A DNA stretch of 64,000 nucleotides from Flavobacteriales bacterium (GCA_947497485.1 CANMHB010000010.1:1-64000), one strand, 5' to 3'. Shown: positions 45,657 through 55,728, counted from the stretch's first letter. Notes: generated by a model not told the origin, from the letters alone. A program made the numbers and translations.

Positions 45657-46874
45657 ATGAAAAAAGCAACTTTATTAGCATTTATCTTCACTTTTAATCT
45701 TTGTATTGGTCAAGAAAATTTGGATAATGTAAATTCAAAGGCAACTGAAACGGTCATCAATTACTTAAATGGAAAAAACTGGGTTGAAAGATCAAACTAT
45801 GTAACAAAGCATTCAAACACATTAGAACTGATGGAAGAACGGTACCAAGAAATGAATTTTGAACCTGATTTAAAAGATTCAACTAGTTCTTTATACAACC
45901 TCAAGAAAGCCCTTCAAGCGAATTCAGGAACTTGGATGAAAGTCAAAGGAGTAAATAATATATATCGGAATAAAGTAACCTATTTTTATGGACAAAATAA
46001 GACTGAATCTTCTACAACAGAATATATAGTGAGAAATGACAACAATAAATTTCTAATAGACTGGGAAGCTTCTTTGGGATTGTCAGAAATGACAATGGCA
46101 AGCTTTGATTCAAGAAAAAAGAAGGAGTACGTAATGATGAGGGTTTTCATGTCAATAGAAGAAAATTATTTAGAAAAAGATGCTCTGCCAGATTATTTTT
46201 GTGTCAGGATTAATCAAGAAGGAGATAAGTTTTCTGTAGAAGCATTAATTTCTAGAAAAAGCGAATTAGGATTGCAACTTTTAGATAAATTATTAGATGG
46301 GAAATGGCATAAAAAAATCATTTATGTTCGATACATAGACTTACTTAGTAGAAAACAAAATGACTATTCAAAAACAAAAGAAAATTTGCGTTTGATAGGT
46401 TTCCTTAATTCTATTGAGTTCGATAATTGGATTATTGAAAACGATCAAGCAGGAAAACCAATTAAAGTAAATCTTGAGGATTCAAATCTAAAAAATGACA
46501 TTAAAAATTTTGAATCATACTTAAAAAACAAATCGTTGATAGACAATGCCCCATTAAAATTAAAAACTTTAAATGCAGCGAAATTTGATTATTACCAGCA
46601 ACAAGTAACACTTTATGGTTACATTGACATAGACAATTACTATAATTACACATATTACGGAACAGAAGCAACTCACTATTCTTTCAAACTATCTGATAAT
46701 GCATATGATAATGCTCATATCTACTTTAAAAAAGTCAACTCAAAAAATCTTTTCGACCTAGTTTCTCGAGAAGGCAAAGTTCCTGTTAAAATTGTTGCGA
46801 TAAATAAAGACAAGCAAGAGGGAAATATCGGATATATTTTATTGGAAGGAATATCATTTGAGATTTTAAAATAA
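45657..46874 (+). CDS. Uncharacterised secreted protein
   Basis: 405 residues from the ATG at 45657 (signal peptide MKKATLLAFIFTFNLCIGQ); an upstream in-frame ATG at 45597 lies inside the previous gene. The body is charged with Tyr-rich segments (YIDIDNYYNYTYYGTEATHY, about 322-341) in what looks like a small beta-domain at the C-terminus. No family recognised. It ends the cassette that starts at 43313; duplicated palindromic repeats follow its stop. Confidence 0.75.
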   Translation: MKKATLLAFIFTFNLCIGQENLDNVNSKATETVINYLNGKNWVERSNYVTKHSNTLELMEERYQEMNFEPDLKDSTSSLYNLKKALQANSGTWMKVKGVNNIYRNKVTYFYGQNKTESSTTEYIVRNDNNKFLIDWEASLGLSEMTMASFDSRKKKEYVMMRVFMSIEENYLEKDALPDYFCVRINQEGDKFSVEALISRKSELGLQLLDKLLDGKWHKKIIYVRYIDLLSRKQNDYSKTKENLRLIGFLNSIEFDNWIIENDQAGKPIKVNLEDSNLKNDIKNFESYLKNKSLIDNAPLKLKTLNAAKFDYYQQQVTLYGYIDIDNYYNYTYYGTEATHYSFKLSDNAYDNAHIYFKKVNSKNLFDLVSREGKVPVKIVAINKDKQEGNIGYILLEGISFEILK

Positions 46875-46879
46875 ATGAA

Positions 46880-46985
46880 ACTATACACCTCGCTCTGCTG
46901 GATTTGCAATCCAGCGATTCCTATTCGATTACCACAACTTGACAAGTTTGTTTAATTTTTGAAGGATTGCATATCCTTCGAAGCT
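46880..46985. repeat. REP-like unit, copy 1
   Basis: About 105 bp with three palindromes: GCTGGATTTGCAATCCAGC (46897-46915, 8-bp arms), AACTTGACAAGTT (about 46937-46949) and GAAGGAT / ATCCTTC (46961-46979). A second copy begins about 118 bp later. Confidence 0.7.
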
Positions 46986-46999
46986 GAGATAAAGAAATA

Positions 47000-47105
47000 A
47001 ACTACACCAGCTCAGCTGGATTTGCAATCCAGCGATTCTTATTCGATTAACACAACTTGTCAAGTTTCTTTAATTTTTGAAGGAAGGGCAAGGTTTTCGA
47101 AGCTA
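47000..47105. repeat. REP-like unit, copy 2
   Basis: Same order as copy 1: GCTGGATTTGCAATCCAGC (47015-47033), AACTTGTCAAGTT, then a degenerate third palindrome. It ends on the stop codon of the ORF6N gene (47103-47105). Confidence 0.7.
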
Positions 47106-47966
47106 TGCTAATTTCCTTAAAACCTCAGGCAAAAATTCATTGAGTTTGGAAAAAGCAAACCATTTCTTTCCCAAATCTTTCAAGGAAGCGCCCAAATGGT
47201 ATAATTCCTTTTCGTCAAGAATTAAAAAACGGTCGTGGGAGGTTTTCAACTGTTTTATTTCGATTGTTGGATATTGCTCAATGTGTTTTGCTAAGTCTAA
47301 TTTCAACTGTGCGGAAATTTTAGAAGTGTAAATGATGGCTTTGCAGTTCTGATTTCTTTTACTTAACATGAGCAAAGTCGTATCGTCAATGTAGTTGTCA
47401 ATTAAAATGATTGAGTGCTTTGCGCTTTTAATGAGTTCGTTTGCAAAAACATAAGCATCAAAGAGTTGCCCATCGAAGAAGATGCCGTTTTTTGGATGCA
47501 AGCTATCTTTTTCCAAGGCTTTAAATACCAAATCAAACTTTTGGTCGTTTTCCAGAAACTTGCGTTCCATTATCTCCATTCGTTGCATCAGTCCGTTATT
47601 GTTTGAAATTACTTTCCTCATTTCAATAAAGGCATTTATTATTTCAATGCTAACTTTCACAGCAACTTCACTTTTTAAAACAGCGGATAACATTGCAACG
47701 CCTTGTTCGGTGAATGCAAAAGGATTACTACTGGAATGTTTTAGATTGTCAAACCGGTCGCAAATTGCGACCAGTTCATTTTTTTCTAATGTATTTAGTT
47801 GAAACCTATAATAATTTGGAAAGCGTTCAATGTTTCTTTTAACCTGCTCATTTAAACGCTTTGTTTCAACATTATACAATGCTGCCAAATCTCGATCTAA
47901 CATCACTTGAACGCCCCGAATGGTAAAGATTTTAGCTTTTAAATCTTCTTTTGTGATTAACTCCAT
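47103..47966 (-). CDS. ORF6N-domain protein with PLD-like C-terminus
   Basis: 287 residues from the ATG at 47966 (a GTG at 47981 is an alternative). ORF6N DNA-binding domain (about 5-90: IFTIRGVQVMLDRDLAALYN, VKRNIERFPNYYRFQL, AFTEQGVAMLSAVL) followed by a coiled segment and a C-terminal domain (about 165-287) with SIILIDNYIDD, KAIIYTS and SHDRFLILDEKELYHLGASL, the last resembling a PLD/HKD half-site with D in place of x-K. The family is frequent on phage and mobile DNA and in Bacteroidota islands. A regulator or defence-related protein is likely. Confidence 0.87.
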   Translation of the reverse strand: MELITKEDLKAKIFTIRGVQVMLDRDLAALYNVETKRLNEQVKRNIERFPNYYRFQLNTLEKNELVAICDRFDNLKHSSSNPFAFTEQGVAMLSAVLKSEVAVKVSIEIINAFIEMRKVISNNNGLMQRMEIMERKFLENDQKFDLVFKALEKDSLHPKNGIFFDGQLFDAYVFANELIKSAKHSIILIDNYIDDTTLLMLSKRNQNCKAIIYTSKISAQLKLDLAKHIEQYPTIEIKQLKTSHDRFLILDEKELYHLGASLKDLGKKWFAFSKLNEFLPEVLRKLA

Positions 47967-48136
47967 TTTTTCTGTTTTCACTTTAAGTTAGTGAAAAAGG
48001 TCGTTTTGAACAAGAGAATAAATGAAATTTTCTGTATTATATAATTTTGAAAAAGTGACAAATTGTGCCAAGTTTTTCTTTTTCGGTTACAATCTACAAG
48101 CAATATGAAACAGGCTAATCTGAGATTCGTTTTTGT

Positions 48137-49141
48137 CTATTTAGCAAGACACTCCATTGCCTTTTCCATCATCAGCTTAGAACCGGTGTAATATGGTGTG
48201 CGCTGATGCAAGCGTTCGGGTTTAATTTCAAGTATTCGCTTACGACCTGTTGTTGCTAAACCGCCTGCTTGTTCCGCAATAAACGCCAACGGATTGCACT
48301 CGTATAACAAACGCAATTTCCCTTCTGGTGCGCTCAATACATCCGGGTAAATGTAAATTCCCCCTTTGATTAAATTTCTGTGAAAGTCAGCAACAAGAGA
48401 ACCGATATATCTTCCGGAATAAGGCATTCCTGTTTGGTTTTCACGGCTTTGGCAGTAATTGATGTATTTTCTTAAACCTTCTTCACATTCGAAAATATTA
48501 CCTTCATTCATGGCGTACAAACGACCATTTTCAGGCATTTTCATGGATGGATGCGACAAGCAATATTCACCGATTGAAGGATCTAATGTGAAGCCATTTA
48601 CACCTTTACCTGTTGTGTAAACTAACATTGTGGAGGAGCCATACAATACGTAACCCGCTGCAACTTGTGCAGTTCCAGGTTGTAGCATATCTTCAAGGGT
48701 GGCCTCAGTTCCAACTGGTGAAATCCGTCTGTATATCGAAAAAATGGTTCCAATCGATACATTCACATCAATATTACTAGAGCCGTCGAGCGGATCAAAC
48801 AAAACTACGTATTTACCATTTTTCGCTTGTTCGCTTTTGAAAGCAACGAAATCATCATTTTCTTCGGAAGCAATTCCACAAACTTCTCCACCTTGTTCGA
48901 ATGCTTTTATAAAAGCTTCGTCGGCAACCACATCTAATTTTTGTTGATCCTCTCCTTGCACATTTTGATTGCCCTGTGCACCTAGAATATGATCCACAAG
49001 TCCTGCCTTACGTACGTCGCGTGAAACAATTTTAGAAGCTACAGCGATATCATTTAGTAAACGAGAAAGTTCACCCGTTGCGAAAGGAAAATCAGCTTGG
49101 TTCGTTTGAATAAACTCGTTGAGGGTAATTAGTTTTGACAT
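48137..49141 (-). CDS. fbp: Fructose-1,6-bisphosphatase class 1
   Basis: 334 residues, gluconeogenic hydrolysis of fructose-1,6-bisphosphate. Metal-binding signature [20 protein letters not shown] (about 112-131), preceded by GIASEEND, and followed by [20 protein letters not shown] and the substrate-binding [20 protein letters not shown]. Length and motifs are normal. It begins 20 bases after the terminator of the stress-protein gene. Confidence 0.97.
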   Translation of the reverse strand: MSKLITLNEFIQTNQADFPFATGELSRLLNDIAVASKIVSRDVRKAGLVDHILGAQGNQNVQGEDQQKLDVVADEAFIKAFEQGGEVCGIASEENDDFVAFKSEQAKNGKYVVLFDPLDGSSNIDVNVSIGTIFSIYRRISPVGTEATLEDMLQPGTAQVAAGYVLYGSSTMLVYTTGKGVNGFTLDPSIGEYCLSHPSMKMPENGRLYAMNEGNIFECEEGLRKYINYCQSRENQTGMPYSGRYIGSLVADFHRNLIKGGIYIYPDVLSAPEGKLRLLYECNPLAFIAEQAGGLATTGRKRILEIKPERLHQRTPYYTGSKLMMEKAMECLAK

Positions 49142-49151
49142 ACTTTCTTAA

Positions 49152-49178
49152 AACAAAAAAAGCCCGCAAAAGCGGGCC
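49152..49178 (-). terminator. Rho-independent terminator of the stress-protein gene
   Basis: On the minus strand GCCCGC (49172-49177), TTTT loop, GCGGGC (49162-49167), then seven T. Perfect GC-rich 6-bp stem, about 18 bases after the stop codon of the gene at 49195 and just before fbp. Confidence 0.88.
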
Positions 49179-49194
49179 GATACTATCTAATTTT

Positions 49195-50019
49195 TTACAT
49201 TGAGAACATACTGCTTTGAGAATTTCCTATTTCAATTGGATTGACAATCAAAGTAGGAATCAAGGCATCATTTGTAATGATATATTGTTCGTAATTAGCA
49301 GTAATTGCACTCAAAAAACTGTTTCTATTTAAATTCATTATCGCAATTAAATCGGCATCAACACTTACCGCGTATTTAACAACTTCTTTGTCAAAACCAC
49401 TATTTGATACAATTGCTGAGGTCATTTCTATTCCACGATCTTTAAAAAATCGCTGAGAGAATACAATATTGGACTCCACTTGATGACGTAAAAACTCATC
49501 AGATTCATCAGGAGTTACCACATGAACTTTTGAGTTGAAATATTTAGCTAAACTAGCTACAATTGAAAGTTTTTGTTTCGTTTCTTTATGTAAATCCATT
49601 GGAACAACAATTGAGTCATAACCAGTAGATTTAACAGCCCTCTCTTGAACAATAATAAAAGGAACAGTAGAGCTTGTGACAACTTTCAATGCATGGCTTC
49701 CAGTAATGTGTTGCCACCCATGGGCTCCGTGAGTTCCCATGAAAATTAATTCCGCAGAATGTTCTGCAGCATACTCACCTATATCCTCAAAAATGCTTCC
49801 TATTCGAACCGTTGGTATAATTTCAACAGATTCTTTCGCATACTGCTGAATAACAGATTCTAATTTTTCTGTTGCCTCTTTTATTTGGCTATCTTTTGAT
49901 ACTACATGCAGTAAATGAACCGCTGCACCAAGCGGTCGAGCAGTTGCTATGGCATGTTCTAGAGCAATATTTGCAACTGAAGTAAAATCATGCGGAACGA
50001 TGAAAACTTTTTTATTCAT
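49195..50019 (-). CDS. Tandem universal stress protein
   Basis: 274 residues with two UspA domains (about 3-140 and 150-265). The first has FIVPHDFTSVANIALEHAI and the phosphate-loop-like MGTHGAHGWQHITGSHALKV (GxxGxxxxxxGS ATP-binding pattern); the second, YDSIVVPMDLHKETKQ, lacks it and ends with TLIVNP. Such proteins bind nucleotides and support survival under stress. It is a single-gene unit with promoter and terminator. Confidence 0.92.
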   Translation of the reverse strand: MNKKVFIVPHDFTSVANIALEHAIATARPLGAAVHLLHVVSKDSQIKEATEKLESVIQQYAKESVEIIPTVRIGSIFEDIGEYAAEHSAELIFMGTHGAHGWQHITGSHALKVVTSSTVPFIIVQERAVKSTGYDSIVVPMDLHKETKQKLSIVASLAKYFNSKVHVVTPDESDEFLRHQVESNIVFSQRFFKDRGIEMTSAIVSNSGFDKEVVKYAVSVDADLIAIMNLNRNSFLSAITANYEQYIITNDALIPTLIVNPIEIGNSQSSMFSM

Positions 50020-50035
50020 ATAATGATAGTTTCTG

Positions 50036-50043
50036 CAAATTTA
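50036..50043 (-). promoter_or_regulatory. -7 box of the universal stress protein gene
   Basis: Minus strand TAAATTTG, exact match; leader about 12 nt. Confidence 0.55.
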
Positions 50044-50111
50044 CAATAATCAAGGCAAAAATTGCGCATTTAAACTTTTTATTTTTTAAATTCAGCGCAT
50101 ATTTCTTTCAT

Positions 50112-51638
50112 ATGCCAATAATTGGAAAGCTTATTCAAAAAACAACAGAAATTAGTTACCGCAGAAATGCAAAAAAAGGAATTGAATATAAGCATCAATT
50201 AGAAAGTTTAAGGATACTTCTTGAAACTGCAAAAAATACAAAATTTGGATTATATCATTCCTTCCATAAATTTGTAGGGAAACCTGATTTAGTCTCTTCG
50301 TTTCAAAAAAACGTCCCAATTTCAAGTTATGAAGATTTTTATGAAAATTGGTTAAAGGAAACGATTGCAGGCGCTAAAGATCATACATGGAAGGGAAGGA
50401 TTAAATATTATGCACTGTCTTCCGGAACTACAGGCTCTCCGAGTAAGAGAATTCCTATTACACTTGAAATGATACGTTCGTTTCAGCGCACGAGTATGCG
50501 TCAACTTTCTATTTTACATGAGTTAAAATTATCGGATGAATTTTATAGTGCGAGCATTCTTACGGTCGGTGGTTCGACTAAATTGACAAAAAAATCCAAA
50601 CATATTGAAGGTGATTTAAGTGGAATTTTAAAAAAGCATACATCATTAATTGTAACGCCATTTACAAAACCAGGAAATCGCATTACTGCTATTAAAGATT
50701 GGAATCAAAAATTAGCTCTAATTACGGAAAAAGCCCCAAAATGGAACATAGGTATAATTGCTGGAATTCCGAGCTGGTGCATTCTTTTAATGGAAAAAAT
50801 CGTTGAGCATTATAAGTTGAATAATATTCATGAAATCTGGCCTAATTTGGAGGTATATGTTCATGGGGGCGTTTTTATGGAGCCATATATTGAACGTTTG
50901 GAAAAAATTTGTGGCAAGAAAATTTATCTTTTAGATACTTATCTTGCAAGTGAAGGTTATTTTGCTTATCAAACATCATTGAGAGCGAATGGCATGAAAT
51001 TATTACTTAATAATGGCATCTTCTTCGAATTCGTACCTTTTAATTCTGATTACTTTGACGAGAATGGAGAACTAAAAAATCAACATGAGGCATATACAAT
51101 TAGTCAAGTGAAAGAAGGAGTAGATTATGCCTTATTAATATCGACAAATGCGGGTTTGTGGCGCTATTTAATAGGAGATTTGGTAAGATTTACGAATATT
51201 GAAACTTATGAAATTAAAATAACGGGAAGAATTAAACAATTCTTGAGCTTGTGTGGCGAACATTTATCACTTGACAATATAAACCAGGCATTATTGTCGG
51301 TTTCGAGAGAGCTGAAAATTGGAATTTCTGAATATACCATCTATGCTGATGCAGCAAATAATAGACACAAGTGGTTTATTGGCACAAGTGCTGAAATAGA
51401 CCAATCGAAATTTGCATCTAAAATGGAGGAGAAATTATGTGAACTAAATGATGATTATACTTACGTTAGAAAATACAATTTGAACGAACCAATTTTTGAA
51501 TTTATTTCGCCGCAAACATTTTACAACTTCTTGGAGTCTTTAGGTAAAATAGGCGCGCAAAACAAAATGCCTCGTGTTCTTAGTAAAGTTCAGTCTGAAA
51601 AATGGCTGAGTTTTATTAATGAAACTTCTTCGATTTAA
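50112..51638 (+). CDS. GH3-family acyl-adenylate-type enzyme
   Basis: 508 residues, homologous to plant GH3 auxin-responsive proteins. ATP/phosphate motif YALSSGTTGSPSKRIP (about 102-117), the central LLDTYLASEGYFAYQ and the RYLIGDLVRFTN motif with the adenylate-binding Asp (about 354-365) are kept, followed by a C-terminal cap domain with FLSLCGEHLS. Plant members join amino acids to hormones via acyl adenylates; the bacterial substrate is unknown. Its end overlaps the converging PorP/SprF gene by 23 bases. Confidence 0.9.
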   Translation: MPIIGKLIQKTTEISYRRNAKKGIEYKHQLESLRILLETAKNTKFGLYHSFHKFVGKPDLVSSFQKNVPISSYEDFYENWLKETIAGAKDHTWKGRIKYYALSSGTTGSPSKRIPITLEMIRSFQRTSMRQLSILHELKLSDEFYSASILTVGGSTKLTKKSKHIEGDLSGILKKHTSLIVTPFTKPGNRITAIKDWNQKLALITEKAPKWNIGIIAGIPSWCILLMEKIVEHYKLNNIHEIWPNLEVYVHGGVFMEPYIERLEKICGKKIYLLDTYLASEGYFAYQTSLRANGMKLLLNNGIFFEFVPFNSDYFDENGELKNQHEAYTISQVKEGVDYALLISTNAGLWRYLIGDLVRFTNIETYEIKITGRIKQFLSLCGEHLSLDNINQALLSVSRELKIGISEYTIYADAANNRHKWFIGTSAEIDQSKFASKMEEKLCELNDDYTYVRKYNLNEPIFEFISPQTFYNFLESLGKIGAQNKMPRVLSKVQSEKWLSFINETSSI

Positions 51639-52638
51639 AAATTGAATTTTTCGAGATCAAGTAGCTCGTAAAAAATTCAATGGAGTGATTGTAGGCCCGA
51701 GATAATTTCCCTAATTCATAATCGTAAGAAAGTCCAATTTTAAATGGCCCTAGGTCAACTGCTGCATAAGGGGTAACTGCGCCAGAAAATCGAAAGTATG
51801 AACCTAAAGTAACATATTGGCCATTTACCAAAGTTGTGACTCTTGAGGATTCTTTTAAACGGCTTCGGAAGAATACGCCAATATTGGTTTCCTTATGTTT
51901 TCCTTGAAAAAATTGAACTGCACTTATTTCAATTGCTGAAGCATCATTTAACCCATATTTATAGTTTGCATGAAGACAGAGTTTCGCATATAATCGATCC
52001 TCTGTAAATGAATTAAATCGTTGATTCGGTCGATTTAAATGTGAAACAGAAACACCCATTTGAAAAGCATTTTCACTCGATCCAAGTGTGGAATTTGGAG
52101 AAGGTTTGTAGTTATAAGCTAACCCCGCGCCAGCATCGAGGTAAGAAAATGAATTAAATTGATTTTCCTCGCCCGAAGGTATTGTAGGGTCCAAAGCATT
52201 TCCATTCCACTGAGAGAAAAACAATAAGTTTGTTAAATCAGCGCTGCGATTGTTAAATGATGTTTGAATTCCAGCAGAGATCCATTGTTCTGATGTTATG
52301 GGAAGATTTCCACTCAACGTTATGCCGCCTGTTTTTAAGGATATTTTTGAATCGCCGCCAACGTCATTCATAAAATAAACACCCAGCCCAACATAGGACT
52401 TATTCATTTTTCGTGTTTTCCCAATCGAAAATTCAGCTAAGCCGTAAGAAGTCATAAATTGAGTTCCTGCACCTAGCCATTGATTCCTATGTTGAATACT
52501 GAATTTCTCAAATCCATTAAAATTTGATGTTAAGGCAGGATTTATTATCGGAAGTGTTTGATCTACTTGGGACAAATGAAAATCTTGTCCAAAAATTTGA
52601 AAGCAGCAAAAAGTTATTATGATAAATATCCACTTCAT
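51616..52638 (-). CDS. PorP/SprF family T9SS membrane protein
   Basis: 340 residues, outer-membrane beta-barrel. Signal peptide MKWIFIIITFCCFQIFGQDF, then the family N-terminus HLSQVDQTLPIINPALTSNF with FSIQHRNQW, and 14-strand-like alternation with the usual GLGVYFMNDVGGDS. SprF-type proteins are needed for export of partner cargo with type B sorting domains. The cargo gene lies immediately upstream (three bases), so this is very probably its dedicated partner. Confidence 0.92.
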   Translation of the reverse strand: MKWIFIIITFCCFQIFGQDFHLSQVDQTLPIINPALTSNFNGFEKFSIQHRNQWLGAGTQFMTSYGLAEFSIGKTRKMNKSYVGLGVYFMNDVGGDSKISLKTGGITLSGNLPITSEQWISAGIQTSFNNRSADLTNLLFFSQWNGNALDPTIPSGEENQFNSFSYLDAGAGLAYNYKPSPNSTLGSSENAFQMGVSVSHLNRPNQRFNSFTEDRLYAKLCLHANYKYGLNDASAIEISAVQFFQGKHKETNIGVFFRSRLKESSRVTTLVNGQYVTLGSYFRFSGAVTPYAAVDLGPFKIGLSYDYELGKLSRAYNHSIEFFTSYLISKNSIFKSKKFH

Positions 52639-52641
52639 ACT

Positions 52642-55600
52642 TTATCGCAATAGCGTAATATTTCCTGACAATGTTTCTGTTGATCCACCGGTGTAGTATA
52701 CTTGAACAACATAAGCATAAACACCACTATTACAAGGCTTGGATTTATACGATCCATCCCATTTGAAATCTTTTTTATCTGATTGGAAAATTAGATTTCC
52801 CCATCTGTCGAAAATTTTGAAATCAATTTGATCTATGTTTTTTCCAGCGATTATCTGATAAACTTCATTCGATTCATTACCAGTTCCGTTTGGAGTAAAC
52901 GCTGTAGGGATATGAATTCCTTCAGAGCAGGCTGGTGTGTTGGAAAGCGGATCGCAAAAATCGAGTGGGTTTGTTGTGTTAGCTACTTCAGAACCATCAT
53001 TCAATCCGTCACCATCCGTATCCGGATTCGTTGGATTGGTTCCCAGAACCGATTCCTGAGCATCAGTCAATCCATCACCATCGGTATCAATATTACACTC
53101 AGGTAATGAATTAGCTGGATCACATGGGTCAAGAGGATCAGTTCCGTTTGAAACTTCTGTTCCATCATTTATACCGTCACCATCCGTATCCGCGTTATCT
53201 GGATTCGTGCCAAGCGAGTTTTCTTGAGAAGTTGTTAATCCATCGCCATCCATATCACAATTTCCTGCATTTGGATTTGGAATGCATGGATCCGTGTTGG
53301 CAGGATCCTGCTCATTATTGACACCATCACCATCTGCATCAACGGAAGAAGATTCTAATGCATCGATTACCCCATCATTATCCGAGTCTAAAGGATTGTT
53401 AGGATCTGGACCAATTTCAACACAGTCATTTTGACCGTCTCCATCTGTATCAGGATTATTGGGCAATGTTCCTGCAATAATTTCATCAGTATTTAAGCAT
53501 CCATCTCCGTCTAAATCAGGATTATCCAAAACAAAAACAGCAACTATGTTTTCAGGACTATTTATGGTCAAGTTATTCGTGTCACTGGATATTGGTAAAT
53601 TCATTGGCCCGGTCGTAAATTCCCAGTGATCGAAAATATATCCTACGTTTGCTTTTGCAATTACATTTGTTTGAATACCACCAAAATAGCTAGTTGACCA
53701 AGGATAAGATGGAGCCCAAACAGAGTTGACTTTAATCGTTCCTGCATTGACAGGGGAAACATCAAATGTTGTTGCATATGGACCTGAAAGATTGTAACAA
53801 TCAATTAATCCCTGAGTAAGGGCTGTACATCTCGAATTGATAAAATTTCGAAGCGTTTGAACATTGCTTTGCCAATTGTTGTATGTTCCACCCCATTTTT
53901 GGCATTGACCATTCATCTCAGGTGCAATTTCATTCACCATACTATCCAAAAGCGGAATTAAAAAACTACATGAAAATTTTGTATTAATTAAATCAGCATA
54001 ACGAGCAATGTAATACTGTTTCACACTATCATTTTCATTAATTAGTTTTTGTAAAATTTCTGTATGCCCTTGTCCTCCTGGATCTGGCAAATTCTCAGCA
54101 TTGCAAGGATCTGCATTGGTACTCGGATCAGGAATTCCAGTGTAATTAAAATAATGGCCGAAAGTAGCGTCCATATCCCAAAGTGTATATCTCCATCTTT
54201 TTTTATCTCCTAGAGGATTAGTTCCTCGCCACCAAGATGTATTCCAATTTAACCAGTCCTGATTAACTGTAAATGAATTGATCATGAAGTAATCACAAAG
54301 TGATTCCCAGTTTAACAAGCTATCAACATAAGCGAAATTTATTGGATTTCCCATGTTGTTATTCGCTATAAAATTCTTCAATGTATTCCATTCATTCAGG
54401 GCATTTGGCGTACCATAGTCTTCCCAAGTATTCCCCCACGTTTTTAAGTAATACAAATCATATTTATCTTGATCATAATAATAATCTGTGTAGTCATTAT
54501 CATCTGCTTTTTCACGTATTTCATAAACGCCCCAATACTGTCCATTTAAATAAACAATACACGGACGCCAAGTTCGTTCATCAAGTTTCATTTCAGCCCG
54601 ATCAGACAAGGTATGAATAAAGGCATCACGAATGTGAGCTCCATCCTCGAAAGAGTAATTATCACTTGCTGCCGGTTTTAAAATCACACGTTGAAAATTA
54701 TCTCTCGTTTTTTCTGGGAATATTTGATGTTCTAAATCACCATTATATCCATATTCATCTCTCATGATATAATCAAATCCTCTTTGGTCGTATGCCCAAG
54801 AGTCATTTCCATGCTTATTAAAATCGCCTTGCCCCTCATCAATAAAAGCTCCATTGTCTTCAAAAAGTTCAAAAGCTCCGATACGATCTGGAGGATTTTG
54901 GCTGCCGTTCGCAACCAAACTAAAAACACCTTGACTACAAACCGAGACAACAGGTATCGTATGACTTACGTTAATAAAATAGGTATTTGTTTCCGTAAAA
55001 GATTGAAGGTTTGTGCTAAAAGCAGCCGCCCTTAAAACTTTGGTCGTATTAATTGTAATTGGCGTTGAATATAACGTTGAGGTTGCTGTAGGATCGCTCC
55101 CATCAAGCGTATATCGTAATGTTGCTGTTGGGTCCGGGCAAGATATTGTAATCACAACGGATCCTGGATAAAATCCGGCCTGAGAGCTAAAAATTGGCTT
55201 CGGAGTGTAAAAATTCACGGCGCCAACATTGTTTGCATTTGGCGTTGGTGTTGTGAAAAGTTTAAAGTCGGCAGCGCCATTTGTTGATCTGCCCACAGAA
55301 TGATTTGCTTTGGTCAAATGGACAATCTTAAATGAATCGACCACTGTCCCTGTAGGATTTGATAAAATAATCCAATCCCCTCCAGTTTGTGATAAACTAA
55401 AATTTGGATGGTACTGATTACCATTAACCGTATTTCGTTTTGAACAATAAACCATTTTGAAACCATTGGCATTTATTGAACCGCTTGGTATCATCCACTT
55501 CGTTAAATTTGTTGCTTTGTCGGAAAGATACCACCCCGTCAAATCAACCGGTGAAGCTGTTGTATTAAATAACTCGATCCAATCTTCTCGTTGGCCATAT

Positions 55601-55710
55601 GCATCGGTTATTCCGGAGACATTTGAACAAGAATATTCATTAATCAAGACTTGTTCATGTGAATCAAAACCAAATAAAGCGATGAATAAAAACAATAAAA
55701 ATTGCTTCAT
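52642..55710 (-). CDS. CotH-kinase-fold surface protein with T9SS type B domain
   Basis: 1022 residues from the ATG at 55710 (signal peptide [15 protein letters not shown]). Domains in order: lamin-tail domain (about 20-150, LINEYSCSN ... DWIELFN ... GWYLSDK), chitobiase-like beta-sandwich (about 170-245, [11 protein letters not shown]), CotH kinase-like domain (about 265-620, with [11 protein letters not shown] and [12 protein letters not shown]), an InlB-like repeat (about 645-725), about seven thrombospondin type 3 calcium repeats (DTDGDGxND, about 727-925), and the CHU_C type B sorting domain ([15 protein letters not shown] ... [11 protein letters not shown] ... LSGNITLLR). A calcium-stiffened surface adhesin or protein kinase-like enzyme is expected; substrate unknown. 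Confidence 0.92.
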   Translation of the reverse strand: MKQFLLFLFIALFGFDSHEQVLINEYSCSNVSGITDAYGQREDWIELFNTTASPVDLTGWYLSDKATNLTKWMIPSGSINANGFKMVYCSKRNTVNGNQYHPNFSLSQTGGDWIILSNPTGTVVDSFKIVHLTKANHSVGRSTNGAADFKLFTTPTPNANNVGAVNFYTPKPIFSSQAGFYPGSVVITISCPDPTATLRYTLDGSDPTATSTLYSTPITINTTKVLRAAAFSTNLQSFTETNTYFINVSHTIPVVSVCSQGVFSLVANGSQNPPDRIGAFELFEDNGAFIDEGQGDFNKHGNDSWAYDQRGFDYIMRDEYGYNGDLEHQIFPEKTRDNFQRVILKPAASDNYSFEDGAHIRDAFIHTLSDRAEMKLDERTWRPCIVYLNGQYWGVYEIREKADDNDYTDYYYDQDKYDLYYLKTWGNTWEDYGTPNALNEWNTLKNFIANNNMGNPINFAYVDSLLNWESLCDYFMINSFTVNQDWLNWNTSWWRGTNPLGDKKRWRYTLWDMDATFGHYFNYTGIPDPSTNADPCNAENLPDPGGQGHTEILQKLINENDSVKQYYIARYADLINTKFSCSFLIPLLDSMVNEIAPEMNGQCQKWGGTYNNWQSNVQTLRNFINSRCTALTQGLIDCYNLSGPYATTFDVSPVNAGTIKVNSVWAPSYPWSTSYFGGIQTNVIAKANVGYIFDHWEFTTGPMNLPISSDTNNLTINSPENIVAVFVLDNPDLDGDGCLNTDEIIAGTLPNNPDTDGDGQNDCVEIGPDPNNPLDSDNDGVIDALESSSVDADGDGVNNEQDPANTDPCIPNPNAGNCDMDGDGLTTSQENSLGTNPDNADTDGDGINDGTEVSNGTDPLDPCDPANSLPECNIDTDGDGLTDAQESVLGTNPTNPDTDGDGLNDGSEVANTTNPLDFCDPLSNTPACSEGIHIPTAFTPNGTGNESNEVYQIIAGKNIDQIDFKIFDRWGNLIFQSDKKDFKWDGSYKSKPCNSGVYAYVVQVYYTGGSTETLSGNITLLR

Positions 55711-55728
55711 TGATAAAAGTTTTATCTC

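Noticed and set aside
46897..46915. Rho-independent terminator at the palindrome
   Set aside because: Strong stem but no T-run on either side, and it recurs as part of a larger repeat.
46880..47105. CRISPR array
   Set aside because: Only two units of about 105 bp with internal palindromes; no short regular repeats with unique spacers and no cas genes in the window.
49152..49178. Promoter or attenuator for fbp at the hairpin
   Set aside because: The stem plus T-run reads as a terminator for the upstream stress-protein gene; no antiterminator pairing or leader peptide was found.
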